Assembly (NCBI GenBank): GCA_944326855.1
Contig: CALVFO010000010.1
Span: 1 to 64,000 of the forward strand
Length of the DNA: 64,000 nucleotides
Origin: an uncultured Alistipes sp.
GTDB lineage: Bacteria > Bacteroidota > Bacteroidia > Bacteroidales > Rikenellaceae
Direction: 5' to 3'
Position numbers and translations under genes: made by a program. The notes below the pieces were generated by a model. It was not told where the DNA came from. It was given only the letters and a program-made list of their open reading frames with translations, and did not search any database. Below, piece after piece: positions 24,969 to 35,064 of the stretch. Position 1 is the stretch's first letter. Each line of letters opens with the position of its first letter.

Positions 24969-25598
24969 TTAAGGTTCTTTCTTTTTGGACAGGTAGATTT
25001 TGGATTCGGTGCCGTTGAGCAGACGTTTGATGTTTTTGCGGTGGGTGAACAGCAGCAGCACCGCGATGACGCAACTGAAAACGATCAGGGTCGTGGAGCG
25101 TTCGCCGAACAGCCCGATGACGAAAATCGGGAAGGCAACTCCGGCACTCATCGAGCCGAGCGACACATAATGTGTCGTGGCCAGAATGATGATAAACACC
25201 AGCAGACACAGCAACACGGCGGAAGGATAGACGCCCAGGGTGGCTCCGGCCAGGGTGGCTACGCCTTTCCCGCCTTTGAAACCGGCGAAAATCGGCAGGA
25301 TGTGACCGATGACGGCGGCGGCTACCAGTGCGACTTTGAGGTTGAACATGGCATCAGAACCGGCCTCGTAACCGGACAGATGGGAGAGCATGACCGCAGC
25401 GAATCCTTTGAATACGTCCAGCAGAAACACCGGCAGTGCGGCCCGTCGCCCCAAAACGCGCAGGGTATTGGTAGCTCCGGCGTTGTGACTGCCGTATTCG
25501 CGGACGTCGATGCCGTAAAAATGTCTTCCGATCCATACGGCGCTGGGAATCGATCCGAGCAGGTAGGCGATAACCAGCAGAAAAAGATTAAGTACCAT
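24969..25598 (-). CDS. plsY: Glycerol-3-phosphate acyltransferase PlsY
   Basis: 209 residues with five hydrophobic helices. The three PlsY active-site loops are present: GSIPSA (residues 15-20), GSHNAGATNTLRVLG (about 36-50) and FKGGKGVAT (about 107-115). It transfers acyl from acyl-phosphate to glycerol-3-phosphate at the inner membrane, the first step of phospholipid synthesis; the partner plsX is not in the window. Single-gene unit with a -7 box and a terminator. Confidence 0.95.
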   Translation of the reverse strand: MVLNLFLLVIAYLLGSIPSAVWIGRHFYGIDVREYGSHNAGATNTLRVLGRRAALPVFLLDVFKGFAAVMLSHLSGYEAGSDAMFNLKVALVAAAVIGHILPIFAGFKGGKGVATLAGATLGVYPSAVLLCLLVFIIILATTHYVSLGSMSAGVAFPIFVIGLFGERSTTLIVFSCVIAVLLLFTHRKNIKRLLNGTESKIYLSKKKEP

Positions 25599-25694
25599 AA
25601 TTGATCAACTTGCAGACTGTCGGATAGAACGAATCGTTCGGATTTCAAAAGGTACGAGGACTGTTGATATCCTCCGACAGGCCTATTTCTGAAA

Positions 25695-25702
25695 CAAAGG
25701 TA
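25695..25702 (-). promoter_or_regulatory. Promoter -7 box of plsY
   Basis: TACCTTTG on the minus strand, 96 bases before the plsY ATG; the leader has no obvious structure. Confidence 0.5.
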
Positions 25703-26051
25703 ACGAAAAACGGGCTCTTTGAGGCCTGCGAAGCGGAAGTTTCCCGGAAAATACGCATTTTTGCAGAAGAAATACCGAACGTCCGATTTCCGTAACCCGT
25801 TATTCGACTTGATGATGGCTTGTTGCCGGACGAAGATGCGGCCGGAATGATTTTGGGGACAGCAGGCTGTGGAATTTCCCGGAAAGGTCGTTTTACGGAG
25901 TATTGGGCTCAAAGTGCCGTTTGCGGTACGATATACTTCGGGGTGGGTGACGTGCGAGTACTCCGAAAAGACGGATACCCTGTGACAACTAGAAAATAGC
26001 ACCTGGCGGGTCGGACACAAGACCGGAATGTAAGATAAAAGAAATCGAGGG
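25703..26051. other. Divergent spacer between plsY and the YitT gene
   Basis: No supported gene. The minus-strand frame 25322-26101 is the antisense and upstream shadow of plsY. Confidence 0.4.
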
Positions 26052-26969
26052 ATGAAAACAGCTGTTGTAGAAAGACTCAGAAGTCGAATTAATTTCCGCA
26101 CTTGGTTATTGTTGGGGACCGGCAGTCTGATTATGTCGGCCGGATTCGTGTTGTTTATGAATCCCTATCAGGTGGTACCGGGAGGTGTTTATGGGTTAGG
26201 GATCGTCTTGCATGCGATTTTCCCGAAAATTCAGGTCGGTACCTATGGCCTGATGTTCGATATCCCCTTGCTGTTGATCGGTCTGAAGGTTTTCGGTCGC
26301 CGGTTTGGCATGAAAACGATCATTTCGGCCCTGATGATCCCCTTGATGATGAATACCATGACCTGGTTGATCGGAAGTACTCCCGCTACGATTTTCGGAG
26401 GACATATGGACCTGACCAACGATATGTTTCTGGTGTGTGTATTCGGGGGGGTACTCATCGGTACGGGACTGGGACTGATCATTAAAACCCATGCTACCTC
26501 GGGCGGTACCGATATCGTCGCGATGTTGTTGAGCCGATATGCCCGTATTCCGTTTTCGCGGGGGGTGCTGCTGGTCGATTCGATGGTGGTGCTATTCGGG
26601 ATGGTCGTTTTGGAGAATTGGCGTTTGCCGCTTTACTCGCTGGTGACTATCTTTGTCACCACGCGCATGATCGATTTTATCGTCGATGGAGCCAGCTACG
26701 ATAAATTGTTGTTTATCATCACAAACCGTCAGGAGGAGATCAAACGCTTTATCCTGGATAATATGAGTCGGGGAGGCACGTTCGTCAAATCCACGGGCAT
26801 GTATACGGGACAGACCCGGGATATGATTTTTCTGGTGGTGAGCCGCAGCGAGGTTTCGTTGGTCAAATCCAAAATCAAGGAGATCGATCCGGCTGCGTTT
26901 GTCGTGGTGGTCAATGCGCACGAAACCTTCGGCGACGGGTTCAAACCCTTCCCCGAGACCAATTTGTAA
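26052..26969 (+). CDS. YitT-family membrane protein (DUF161 + DUF2179)
   Basis: 305 residues. Residues about 18-200 have five to six hydrophobic helices in the YitT pattern, with VVPGGVYGLG near the start and THATSGGTDIVAMLL in the middle. The C-terminal cytoplasmic DUF2179 domain (about 215-300) includes TGMYTG and ends RSEVSLVKSKIKEIDP-x-AFVVV. The family is widespread in inner membranes without a proven transport substrate. The gene precedes miaB by 75 bases and the two are probably co-transcribed, though this pairing suggests no joint job. Confidence 0.88.
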   Translation: MKTAVVERLRSRINFRTWLLLGTGSLIMSAGFVLFMNPYQVVPGGVYGLGIVLHAIFPKIQVGTYGLMFDIPLLLIGLKVFGRRFGMKTIISALMIPLMMNTMTWLIGSTPATIFGGHMDLTNDMFLVCVFGGVLIGTGLGLIIKTHATSGGTDIVAMLLSRYARIPFSRGVLLVDSMVVLFGMVVLENWRLPLYSLVTIFVTTRMIDFIVDGASYDKLLFIITNRQEEIKRFILDNMSRGGTFVKSTGMYTGQTRDMIFLVVSRSEVSLVKSKIKEIDPAAFVVVVNAHETFGDGFKPFPETNL

Positions 26970-27044
26970 TTTGAAGAGGGCGGAACGGGCTGTCCGTTTC
27001 ATCCGTGGGGCCCGATGGGCTTGGTGTACTTAAAATTATGGTTC

Positions 27045-28421
27045 ATGTCTAATCCATCCGTATCGTTTACCTCGTTGCGTCCCCTGACCGGAGACGGGCG
27101 AAAACTCTATATCGAAACTTATGGCTGCCAGATGAATGTCAATGACAGCGAAGTGGTGCTTTCCATCCTGCAGGACGAAGGTTTCCGCTATACCGAACGT
27201 ATCGACGAGGCCGATGTCATTTTGGTGAATACCTGTTCGATTCGCGACAATGCCGAACAACGCATCTGGGGACGTTTGCGGGAATTTGTCCCGCTCAAAC
27301 GCCGGAACAAACAGTTGCTGGTGGGGGTGATCGGCTGTATGGCCGAACGTCTCAAGGAACGCCTGCTGGAACAAGAAGGACTGGTCGATCTGGTGGCGGG
27401 TCCCGATGCCTACCGGGATTTGCCCCGTTTGTTGCGGCAGGCCGAAGGCGGTGAACGGGCTGTCAATGTATTGTTGTCGCGGGAGGAAACCTATGCCGAG
27501 ATTGCTCCTGTGCGGCTCGATAAGAACGGAGTCAGTGCCTTTATCTCCATCATGCGGGGCTGCAATAACATGTGTTCTTATTGTGTGGTGCCGTATACCC
27601 GGGGCGGAGAGCGCAGCCGTGATCCGCAAACCATTCTGGATGAGGCCCGGCGCCTGTTCGAGGGCGGATACCGCGAGGTGACGCTCCTGGGGCAGAACGT
27701 CAATTCGTATTGTTGGAAAACGGACGGGGAAGAGACGAATTTTGCCGCTTTGTTGGCTGCGGTAGCCGGGATCAGCCCGTTGTTGAGGGTTCGTTTTTCG
27801 ACCTCTCATCCCAAGGATCTGAGTGATGAGGTCCTGCATACCATGGCCCGTTTCCCCAATTTGTGTCGGGCCATTCACCTGCCCGCTCAGTCGGGCAGTA
27901 CGCGCATGCTGGAACTGATGAACCGTAAATATACCCGGGAATGGTATCTGGATCGCATTGCGGCCATCCGGCGCATTTTGCCCGATTGCGCCATATCGAC
28001 CGACCTGATTGCCGGTTTCTGTACCGAAACCGAAGAGGATCATGCCCAAACCCTCTCGCTGATGAAGGAGGTGGGTTATGCTTCGGCCTTCATGTTCAAG
28101 TATTCGGAACGTCCCAATACCCGGGCGGCCCGCCATATGCAGGACGATGTGCCCGATGAGGTGAAAACGGCTCGGCTGACGCAAATTATCGACTTGCAGA
28201 ACGAACTTTCGTTGCGCAGCAATCGTCAGGATGTGGGGAAGGTGTTTGAGGTTTTGGTCGAAGGGACTTCCAAACGCCGTGATGATCAACTATTCGGACG
28301 TACCTCTCAGAATAAGGTGGTGGTCTTCGATCGCGGGGAGGTTTCGGTCGGGGATTATGTGAAAGTGCGGGTAACCGATTGTTCCTCGGCTACACTCCGG
28401 GGAGAGATATGCACGGAGTAG
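27045..28421 (+). CDS. miaB: tRNA-2-methylthio-N6-dimethylallyladenosine synthase MiaB
   Basis: 458 residues from the ATG at 27045 (27015 is an in-frame alternative). The N-terminal MTTase domain binds one Fe-S cluster with C28 (YGCQMN), C64 (NTCSIRDNA) and C98 (IGCMAE). The radical-SAM domain has C173-x3-C177-x2-C180 in [12 protein letters not shown]-terminal TRAM domain closes the protein (about 390-455). It methylthiolates i6A37 in tRNAs that read UNN codons. NTCSIRDNA and [10 protein letters not shown] point to MiaB over RimO or MtaB. Confidence 0.95.
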   Translation: MSNPSVSFTSLRPLTGDGRKLYIETYGCQMNVNDSEVVLSILQDEGFRYTERIDEADVILVNTCSIRDNAEQRIWGRLREFVPLKRRNKQLLVGVIGCMAERLKERLLEQEGLVDLVAGPDAYRDLPRLLRQAEGGERAVNVLLSREETYAEIAPVRLDKNGVSAFISIMRGCNNMCSYCVVPYTRGGERSRDPQTILDEARRLFEGGYREVTLLGQNVNSYCWKTDGEETNFAALLAAVAGISPLLRVRFSTSHPKDLSDEVLHTMARFPNLCRAIHLPAQSGSTRMLELMNRKYTREWYLDRIAAIRRILPDCAISTDLIAGFCTETEEDHAQTLSLMKEVGYASAFMFKYSERPNTRAARHMQDDVPDEVKTARLTQIIDLQNELSLRSNRQDVGKVFEVLVEGTSKRRDDQLFGRTSQNKVVVFDRGEVSVGDYVKVRVTDCSSATLRGEICTE

Positions 28422-28566
28422 GGGCGTTATTTCTATCGATCTTCGCGAAACGTGGCAAAGAGCAGAGCGTGCACGGGGTGTGCGGAACCTGGAGCGAGCG
28501 GGGGTTGGATCCGTTACTCTTTCGGAACAGGACCGGAATGCTACGGTCGCAGCAGGCAGCAGAACG

Positions 28567-29463
28567 ATGATTACCGATTTCAGATTGAAAGTATTTAAAA
28601 CCGTGGCCGATCGCCTGAGTTTTACGCGGGCGGCCCGGGAGTTGTTTATCTCTCAGCCCGCGGTGACCAAACAGATCGGAGAGCTGGAAAAACAGCTGGG
28701 AACGAATCTGTTTTTACGCCAGGGCAACCGGATATCCCTGACTCCTCAGGGAGAACATCTTCTGGAGTATGCCAATCGTATTTTGAATCTGTACGGAGAA
28801 TTGGAAGATGCCTTTGCCGACCGTACGGCTCCTCCTGAAGGGGAGATACGTTTGGGTGCCAGTACGACGATTGCACAATATGTGCTGCCGGGATTGTTGG
28901 CCCGATTCCGGAAACGGTATCCGGGAATCAGCCTGCAGGTGGAAAATGGCAATACTCAGCAAATTGAACAGGCCGTTCAGGAGGCCCGGATCGATTTCGG
29001 GATGATTGAGGGGATGGCCTCGATGACGACGCTTCATTATGAGCCCTTCATGCTGGATGAGTTGGTGTTAGTGACCGCTACCTCCAACACGTCTTTCCGC
29101 CGGGACGAGATCCGGTCGGCGGAATTGCCCGAATTGCCGTTGGTGATTCGGGAAAACGGATCGGGAACCCTGGATGTGGTTGAAAAGGCACTTTCCACCC
29201 GAGGACTTAGCCTGAAAAAATTGCGGATCGACATGCAGTTGGGAAGCACCGAAAGTATCAAACGTTATTTGCTCTCCTCCGGTAGTTTTGCGTTTTTGAG
29301 CGTACATTCCATTTTGGATGAGTTGACTCGGGGCCAGTTGCGTGTGGTCGAGATCAGCGATTTGCGGGTCGAGCGTCGTTTGCATTTCGTGTCGATGCAC
29401 GGGCGTACGGGGCGTTTGTGCGAGTTGTTCAAACAGTTCTGCCTGGCGCAATCGAATTATTGA
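28567..29463 (+). CDS. LysR-family transcriptional regulator
   Basis: 298 residues from the ATG at 28567; the upstream extension is not protein-like. The N-terminal winged helix-turn-helix has the standard LysR pattern FTRAARELFISQPAVTKQI and LTPQGEHLL, and the C-terminal effector-binding domain begins near residue 90 (EIRLGASTTIAQYVLP), the style of CysB/CbbR-like members. The ligand is unknown. There is no divergent neighbour, since miaB and the regulator point the same way, so its target is probably elsewhere. Confidence 0.9.
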   Translation: MITDFRLKVFKTVADRLSFTRAARELFISQPAVTKQIGELEKQLGTNLFLRQGNRISLTPQGEHLLEYANRILNLYGELEDAFADRTAPPEGEIRLGASTTIAQYVLPGLLARFRKRYPGISLQVENGNTQQIEQAVQEARIDFGMIEGMASMTTLHYEPFMLDELVLVTATSNTSFRRDEIRSAELPELPLVIRENGSGTLDVVEKALSTRGLSLKKLRIDMQLGSTESIKRYLLSSGSFAFLSVHSILDELTRGQLRVVEISDLRVERRLHFVSMHGRTGRLCELFKQFCLAQSNY

Positions 29464-29722
29464 TGCGGAAGTTCCGTACGGAGAGAGGATGCCGCATGGC
29501 TGCTCGGATTCGACGGAGAAGGAACCGAATGCTGTTTTTATGGATCGCAATCCGTGGAAGGCTCGGCGGGTTTGTTAGACGGGAAGAGGAATACTTCCGG
29601 AACCGTTGCCGGTATGTCAAGTGGTCGGCAAGGCAAAAGAACAGGAATCGAGGGGTGGAGAGCCGTCGGATGACGATCCTGCCATTCATGAAAAATCCGG
29701 ACCGTAAGGGCCCGGATTCTCC

Positions 29723-29750
29723 AAAAAAAAGCCGCCTGTGAGGGCGGCTT
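29723..29750 (-). terminator. Terminator of rpmI-rplT
   Basis: On the minus strand GCCGCC-CTCACA-GGCGGC followed by eight Ts, just after the rplT stop. Confidence 0.93.
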
Positions 29751-29755
29751 GTCAT

Positions 29756-30100
29756 TTATTTAACTGTTTTAACCACTTTTTCGAAAGCTTTGGGATGATT
29801 CATCGCCAGGTCGGCAAGCACCTTGCGGTTGAGTGCGATTCCTTTGGCGTTGACTTTACCCATAAATTCCGAATAGGTCATTCCGTAAGTGCGGGCAGCA
29901 GCGTTGATACGCTGAATCCACAGGCTGCGGAACTGACGTTTTTTGTTCTTACGGTCGCGGTAAGCGTAGGTAAGACCTTTTTCGACGGTGTTTTTGGCAA
30001 CCGTCCATACATTTCCCCTTGAACCAAAGTTACCTTTGGCAAGCTTCAAAACTTTTTTTCTTCTGGCTCTCGATGCGACAGCATTGACTGACCTTGGCAT
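29756..30100 (-). CDS. rplT: Ribosomal protein bL20
   Basis: 114 residues, normal length. The basic N-terminus [23 protein letters not shown] and the core [14 protein letters not shown] are diagnostic. L20 binds 23S rRNA early in 50S assembly and in many bacteria represses its own operon; no L20-type mRNA leader is clear here. It follows rpmI by 95 bases. Confidence 0.97.
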   Translation of the reverse strand: MPRSVNAVASRARRKKVLKLAKGNFGSRGNVWTVAKNTVEKGLTYAYRDRKNKKRQFRSLWIQRINAAARTYGMTYSEFMGKVNAKGIALNRKVLADLAMNHPKAFEKVVKTVK

Positions 30101-30195
30101 AATATGAAAGTTTTACGAGTGGTCGGCGGCGAGGTTCTCCCCCGCTCTTCGGGGCACAAACACTCTTAGTTTAACGAATGACGGCGAAATAAAAA

Positions 30196-30390
30196 TTATT
30201 TCACCAGAAGCTGTTTTACGCCGGCTTCATCGGCAGGTGAAACCAGACCCGAATAGGTCAGATTCCGTTTTTGTTTGGTGGTTTTCTTTGTCAGGATGTG
30301 ACTTTTGAAAGCATGCTTTCTTTTGATCTTTCCTGTTCCGGTGAAAGTAAAACGTTTCTTTGCGCCGGAGTTGGTTTTCATTTTCGGCAT
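30196..30390 (-). CDS. rpmI: Ribosomal protein bL35
   Basis: 64 residues with the family start [14 protein letters not shown] and the [14 protein letters not shown] core. First gene of the rpmI-rplT unit. In most bacteria infC (IF3) lies directly upstream; here a promoter and a 420-base spacer take its place. Confidence 0.97.
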   Translation of the reverse strand: MPKMKTNSGAKKRFTFTGTGKIKRKHAFKSHILTKKTTKQKRNLTYSGLVSPADEAGVKQLLVK

Positions 30391-30423
30391 TTCGAATGTG
30401 GTTTTAAATAGTTAAACAGCGCA

Positions 30424-30431
30424 CAAAGGTA
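30424..30431 (-). promoter_or_regulatory. Promoter -7 box of rpmI-rplT
   Basis: TACCTTTG on the minus strand, 33 bases before rpmI, with CTTG about 20 bases further up as a weak -33 box. It shows that rpmI-rplT are expressed independently of infC. Confidence 0.65.
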
Positions 30432-30813
30432 GAAAAAACTTTCTGAATAATCAAGTTCGTGTCATTTTCCCGAAATTAGGCCGATTTTTTTATCGCTTTG
30501 CGGAATGGGCCGGTAAATCGGGCGGGGATTTCCCTCTTCGAAGAACATCCGGCACCCGTAACGGAGTCCGGTCCGGGTATGTCGGACCGAACCGGGTGGA
30601 GCTTGTGAAGGGGCCTTGTGGAAACACACTTTTCCCCTGTGTAGCTTGAGATTCGAACCGGAGAACCTGCTGGAAGATCATCGGATCGTTGTTTGCAGCG
30701 TACTTTCCGATTCTGCTTATCGGAACCTGCTTGGCGAAGAGCCCTTCCCGGTAGATGGAGGATCGGGATAGAGGAGCCGGGATAGGGTGGCTCCGGCTCC
30801 TGGATCTTTCGGT
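30432..30813. other. Spacer between rpmI and the GH106-like gene
   Basis: No infC or other gene is present here; no conserved structure recognised. Confidence 0.45.
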
Positions 30814-33800
30814 TTATGGTTGGGACGGGCCGCCTCCCAGAATCAGTTCCACCGGACCGATCAGACCGGCTTCGGGGTCTCCTTTGTAGGGGGTCGGAAT
30901 CGTCTGGTAGTGGTTGGCCAGGGTGCTGTATACCAATACTTCGATTTGATTTTCGCCCGGATGCAGCAGGGAGGTGATTTCGGCCTGGAACGGCGAGTAG
31001 ATATAGGTGCCGGCATCCCGTCCGTTGACCTTAATCTCACACGTGGCCGATACGCTGCCCAGGTCGAGACGTACGCCCTGTGCGATCTGCTCGGCTGTCA
31101 GCGAAACCTCCTTGCGGTAGTACATGCCACCCGAATAATAACGCAGAGCGCCTACTTTCGACCAGTCTCCGGCTTCCATCCATCCGGTGCCGCAATGCAG
31201 TTGGATCGGAGCCCGGAATACCGCAGCTCCGTCAGCTCCGTCTTCAGGCAGGATTTGCAGCGCAACGACACTCACGTGCGAAACTTTGTTCGGCAGGGTG
31301 ATTTCATAGCAACCCGGTTCAGTTTGTCGGATTTGTCGTTTGGCATCGATCGGCACGCCGTTCACCCAGGCTTTTTCCAGTTGTCCGGCCAAGTCAAGGG
31401 TCAGGGATTCGAGTCCGGGAGCCGTCTCGAACCGATAGGCTGTCCGTTCGCTGCCGCCCCGAACCCCATAAGGGAGATGGGATGAACGGAACCACTTCAT
31501 GGCGATGATATCGGAATAGGGGGTGATCTCCTGGAGGCTGCTGTCGGCGGCGGGTAACAGCACGACCGAACTGCGCGGACGGGGATCGAGGTAGATGTGT
31601 TGAGCCATTTTCAACGGCAGGGTCGAGGTGGAGTCGAATACCGCGATCAGATCGTGCCACCCTTTTCTGAGCTCTATGTTCGGGCTCTCAACCGATTCAC
31701 GGTCAATCAGAATGCGTTCGGGAGAGACTCCCTCTACGCTCAGGTGATAGACTCCGTGTTCGGGGGCCAGAACCTGGGTGCGGAAGATCATGCGGGTTCC
31801 CCGATCCAGAATCAGAAAATGATTGTCGACACGACCTTTCAGGCCGTGATAGCCTTGTGAACCGGGTTGCCCTTCCACGCCGTACTGCCAGGAAAATTCA
31901 TAGGGCTGCCAATCGTTGCGGGCTCCGTCAAGGACTTGGGCTACCAGTTGGTCGGTACTCAGTTCCGAAGAGTCGGCCAGCATTTCCATCTTTTCCCCGA
32001 AACCGTAGGTGCCCTGACGCCAGGTACTGTCGTTGAATTCGGGTTTCATCCAGGTTTTGGGCAAGCCTCTGAGCGGTGCATAACGGACGCTGCGAGCTTC
32101 GATTCCGATCATTCCGGCACTGGCCGGCAGGCGAAAATCTCCCCAGGTGTTATCCAGCGTGGGTTTGGCCTCCACTTCCCATTCGCCTTCGACCGGTACG
32201 CGGGTTTCGGGTACGATGGTGACCGTATCCGTAGTCGCGAAGGTCGGTTCGCCCGGAGAAAAGACAATGAGCGAAGAACGATTTTCGGGGGCCTGCAATC
32301 GGAGGTATGTGCCGTTCGAGGTTACCCGGGTAACCTCTTGAGCGTGAAATGTGCCGGTTGTGGCATTCCATAACTCGACTTTACCTTTGGCCCGGAAAAA
32401 GCATTCGGTGCCGGGCTTGACGTTCATGACCATGTAAACGTCCTGATCCTTGATGCGTCGGTGCAGGACTTTGCCTCCTTTGTCTCCGGGATTGAAGTCG
32501 GGAATTACGCAACGTTTGAGCAAAGCAATCAATCCGCGGGACGAGCCGATATAGTATCCTTTTCCCCCCATGGGATTGCTTTGGGCCTTGGCGGCCACAT
32601 CGGCGGTTTGATCGGCGGTGATGCCGAAGATTTCACGTATGATCCCGTTGACTTCCGGGTCATTGCTGCCGATCCGATTGCTGGCCTCAGGCAGTTCTCC
32701 GATGCCGATGACGATCCCTCCGGCCCGATAAAAGTTACGGATTTTTTGCAAGGCGTCGAAGCTGATAGCTTTTATGTTATTCAGTATCAGTACCCGATAA
32801 TGTTCCCGGCCTATGGTGAGTTGCTGGTCGTGAATGTTGGCTTCGAGTAATGAACGGGTGTCGGTAAAGTCATAGTCCAGGCCGTTATCACTCATCAATT
32901 GGGCGTAGGAAAAGTCGTAATTGCCGGTTTGTGTCGGGAAAAAGGCTTGCAGGGTTTCGGTGGGGTAGAGCGTCAGAATGTCGCAGACATGGTCGCCCTG
33001 GCTGGTGAGATAACTGAGACGTTCGGTATATTCCAGCCACTTTTTCATGTGTTCCCAATAGGGCATGCGGAAATGGAAACAGGGAGGAGCCCATTCCCAC
33101 CACCCTCCGTGGGTGGAGTAATAGAGCCCGTGCATGCAGACCAGATTGCCCCCGGCGATGATGTGGTGGTCGATCTGTTCGGTCAGCCATTCGGCCTTGC
33201 TGCCCCAGCCCATACTGTGGAACGCTTCCAGCCAGGTGCGGGGCCGATTGTACATGTGGGCGATGGAACTCGATATTTTGGTCTGCATGAAACTCGAACC
33301 ACGGGCCGGAGCATCGTTGCCCGGAGCGGTGAACCACCCCGTAGCCCGGAAATAGTCGAGGTAGGCGAGGGGTTGAAGTCCGCGCCCCAGGTTGTCGCAC
33401 CCATAGATCAGCCCTCGTTCGTAGTTCCAGTCGAAAACGGGTTTGAAATAACGCTCTTCGGCCAGGGTCATCACTACGTCGCAATAGTCGAGACGAACCT
33501 TGGTCGTCATCGTTCCGATCTCATAGGCCAGAGCCGGCAGATAGGGACGGATATTGTAGCCTTTGCGGGCGAGGAACTCTTCGGGCATGTCTTCCGACCA
33601 GCTCAGAATGGTCAGCGGGTAGGATAGCTCGTCCTGGAAAAAATAGTTCATGCCTCGGAGCGCTTCCGCACTCATCTTCTGTTCGAAACGACCGAAATAA
33701 TTTTGAACCAGATCTTTCCCGCTGTCGGGATGAAGCAGGTAGTCCGGGCTCGTGTAGACGATATAGAGTGTTTGATCCGTTGCCGAGGGGGCTTGCCAGT

Positions 33801-34482
33801 CGAGGTGACGATCCTGAATGCGGTTGGTCAGATCGTTGGGGGCTCCGGGAGTCGGAGCCGCATAGGCTACGGCACAGAGGGTGTGATCGGGCAGATCGAG
33901 GCTGATCGATTCGCCACCCTTTACTTCGTGTCGGTCGATGTGCAGCTTCCCCTGATAGTCGGCGTATTTGGCGTTGCGGAACGTTTCGTCGGGATAGTAA
34001 CCGTTCCCGATCCAACCGACGGTATAATCGTCCAGACCCGCACCCATATCGTGCTCGGCACAGGCTTCCGAAAACCAGTTCCAAAATTCCCACCAGGCTT
34101 CGGAAAAGACCGGCGGTTCACCCGGATCGGTGTGACCGAACATTCCGTATCCGTCCTTATGGAGGGTCGAGTCGACGGTGGGGTTACGGTGAATGTAGCT
34201 GACCGAGAAACCGTCCGTGGCGGATTTTCCCAGAACGTCCAGCAGATGGCTCATCCGGTCGCGTTTGAGAGTGTCTCCGTTGAACCACAGGAATGGAACA
34301 TTGCCATATCCCTTGGGTGGGGCGGCGAAACTCGAACGCAGATCACGTCCATCGTCGAAAGAGGGGTATCCCCGGTATTGTTGTGGATTGGATGCGGTGG
34401 TATTTTGGGCTTGAACCGGGGCTTGGATGGTCAAGGCGGCCAGCAGCCCCAGTCCGATAAACAACGTATGTGTTTTTTTCAT
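30814..34482 (-). CDS. GH106-like glycoside hydrolase (alpha-L-rhamnosidase type), exported
   Basis: 1222 residues. Signal peptide of about 25 residues ending V-Q-A-Q. A large TIM-barrel region follows (about 40-560), with features of the GH106/rhamnosidase-like group: PFLWFNGD, GAGLDDYTVGWIGNGYYPDE, FFQDELSYP (a candidate acid in a D-E pair), YGCDNLGRG and the GWGSKAEWLTEQIDHHIIAGGN-like run (about 430-450). Residues about 560-740 hold a Rossmann-like beta-galactosidase trimer domain (NNIKAISFDALQKIRNFYRAGG). The C-terminus has two beta-sandwich carbohydrate-binding-type domains, the last near 1090-1210. Such enzymes cut rhamnose from plant pectin or glycans; exact linkage is inferred only from family resemblance. 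It stands alone, without a SusC/D pair. Confidence 0.72.
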   Translation of the reverse strand: MKKTHTLFIGLGLLAALTIQAPVQAQNTTASNPQQYRGYPSFDDGRDLRSSFAAPPKGYGNVPFLWFNGDTLKRDRMSHLLDVLGKSATDGFSVSYIHRNPTVDSTLHKDGYGMFGHTDPGEPPVFSEAWWEFWNWFSEACAEHDMGAGLDDYTVGWIGNGYYPDETFRNAKYADYQGKLHIDRHEVKGGESISLDLPDHTLCAVAYAAPTPGAPNDLTNRIQDRHLDWQAPSATDQTLYIVYTSPDYLLHPDSGKDLVQNYFGRFEQKMSAEALRGMNYFFQDELSYPLTILSWSEDMPEEFLARKGYNIRPYLPALAYEIGTMTTKVRLDYCDVVMTLAEERYFKPVFDWNYERGLIYGCDNLGRGLQPLAYLDYFRATGWFTAPGNDAPARGSSFMQTKISSSIAHMYNRPRTWLEAFHSMGWGSKAEWLTEQIDHHIIAGGNLVCMHGLYYSTHGGWWEWAPPCFHFRMPYWEHMKKWLEYTERLSYLTSQGDHVCDILTLYPTETLQAFFPTQTGNYDFSYAQLMSDNGLDYDFTDTRSLLEANIHDQQLTIGREHYRVLILNNIKAISFDALQKIRNFYRAGGIVIGIGELPEASNRIGSNDPEVNGIIREIFGITADQTADVAAKAQSNPMGGKGYYIGSSRGLIALLKRCVIPDFNPGDKGGKVLHRRIKDQDVYMVMNVKPGTECFFRAKGKVELWNATTGTFHAQEVTRVTSNGTYLRLQAPENRSSLIVFSPGEPTFATTDTVTIVPETRVPVEGEWEVEAKPTLDNTWGDFRLPASAGMIGIEARSVRYAPLRGLPKTWMKPEFNDSTWRQGTYGFGEKMEMLADSSELSTDQLVAQVLDGARNDWQPYEFSWQYGVEGQPGSQGYHGLKGRVDNHFLILDRGTRMIFRTQVLAPEHGVYHLSVEGVSPERILIDRESVESPNIELRKGWHDLIAVFDSTSTLPLKMAQHIYLDPRPRSSVVLLPAADSSLQEITPYSDIIAMKWFRSSHLPYGVRGGSERTAYRFETAPGLESLTLDLAGQLEKAWVNGVPIDAKRQIRQTEPGCYEITLPNKVSHVSVVALQILPEDGADGAAVFRAPIQLHCGTGWMEAGDWSKVGALRYYSGGMYYRKEVSLTAEQIAQGVRLDLGSVSATCEIKVNGRDAGTYIYSPFQAEITSLLHPGENQIEVLVYSTLANHYQTIPTPYKGDPEAGLIGPVELILGGGPSQP

Positions 34483-34516
34483 GGACAGGGTGTTTAAGGG
34501 CTTTGCGAACCAACAG

Positions 34517-34524
34517 TAAAGATA
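34517..34524 (-). promoter_or_regulatory. Promoter -7 box of the GH106-like gene
   Basis: TATCTTTA on the minus strand, 35 bases before the ATG; no clear -33 box. Confidence 0.4.
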
Positions 34525-35064
34525 ATAATTCTGTGGGGAGCTTCCCAGTTCAAGGCTAAAAAAAGATGTTTTCGACCGGGATGTCGTATCGTATCCAGGG
34601 TGCTTAGTGCACGAAATTCCATCAAATGCATGTTATGGATAGGATCCAGTCCGATGGAGTGAAAACTTCAGATGACGAGGAGCCTGAATAGCCGTTAGGT
34701 TTCTAATAGCAAAAATGGAGATGTCGAATAAAATCTCTAAAACTCGATATCGGGATATGGCAGGGATCTGTTTTTAAGGATCGGGGAAAGCGATTTGTCT
34801 TGGCTCTTTGGGCAGGATACACTATCCGGATATGGTGACCCGTATCATTGATTTCGTCTGAAATGGGTAATCCTCTATCTCATGGGCGTGTACTATAGAT
34901 CGAATCATAGTTGGCCCTAATGCATTAAGCGCGACGTCGTTCGAGGTCCACTGTTGAATGGGCCCGATGCGGCAGGTCGATTTGTTCGTGCGATCTTCTG
35001 AAACTTATGATCGAAGCAGAAAAGGAGCAGCATGTACTCCTGTGGATGATTATGCATCCAGAGT
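34525..35064. other. Spacer downstream of the fimbria operon
   Basis: About 540 AT-richer bases with no supported gene and no strong terminator for the operon that ends at 35065. Confidence 0.4.

Noticed and set aside
27036..28289. 417-codon minus-strand frame
   Set aside because: Antisense to miaB, which has all six iron-sulphur cysteines on the plus strand.
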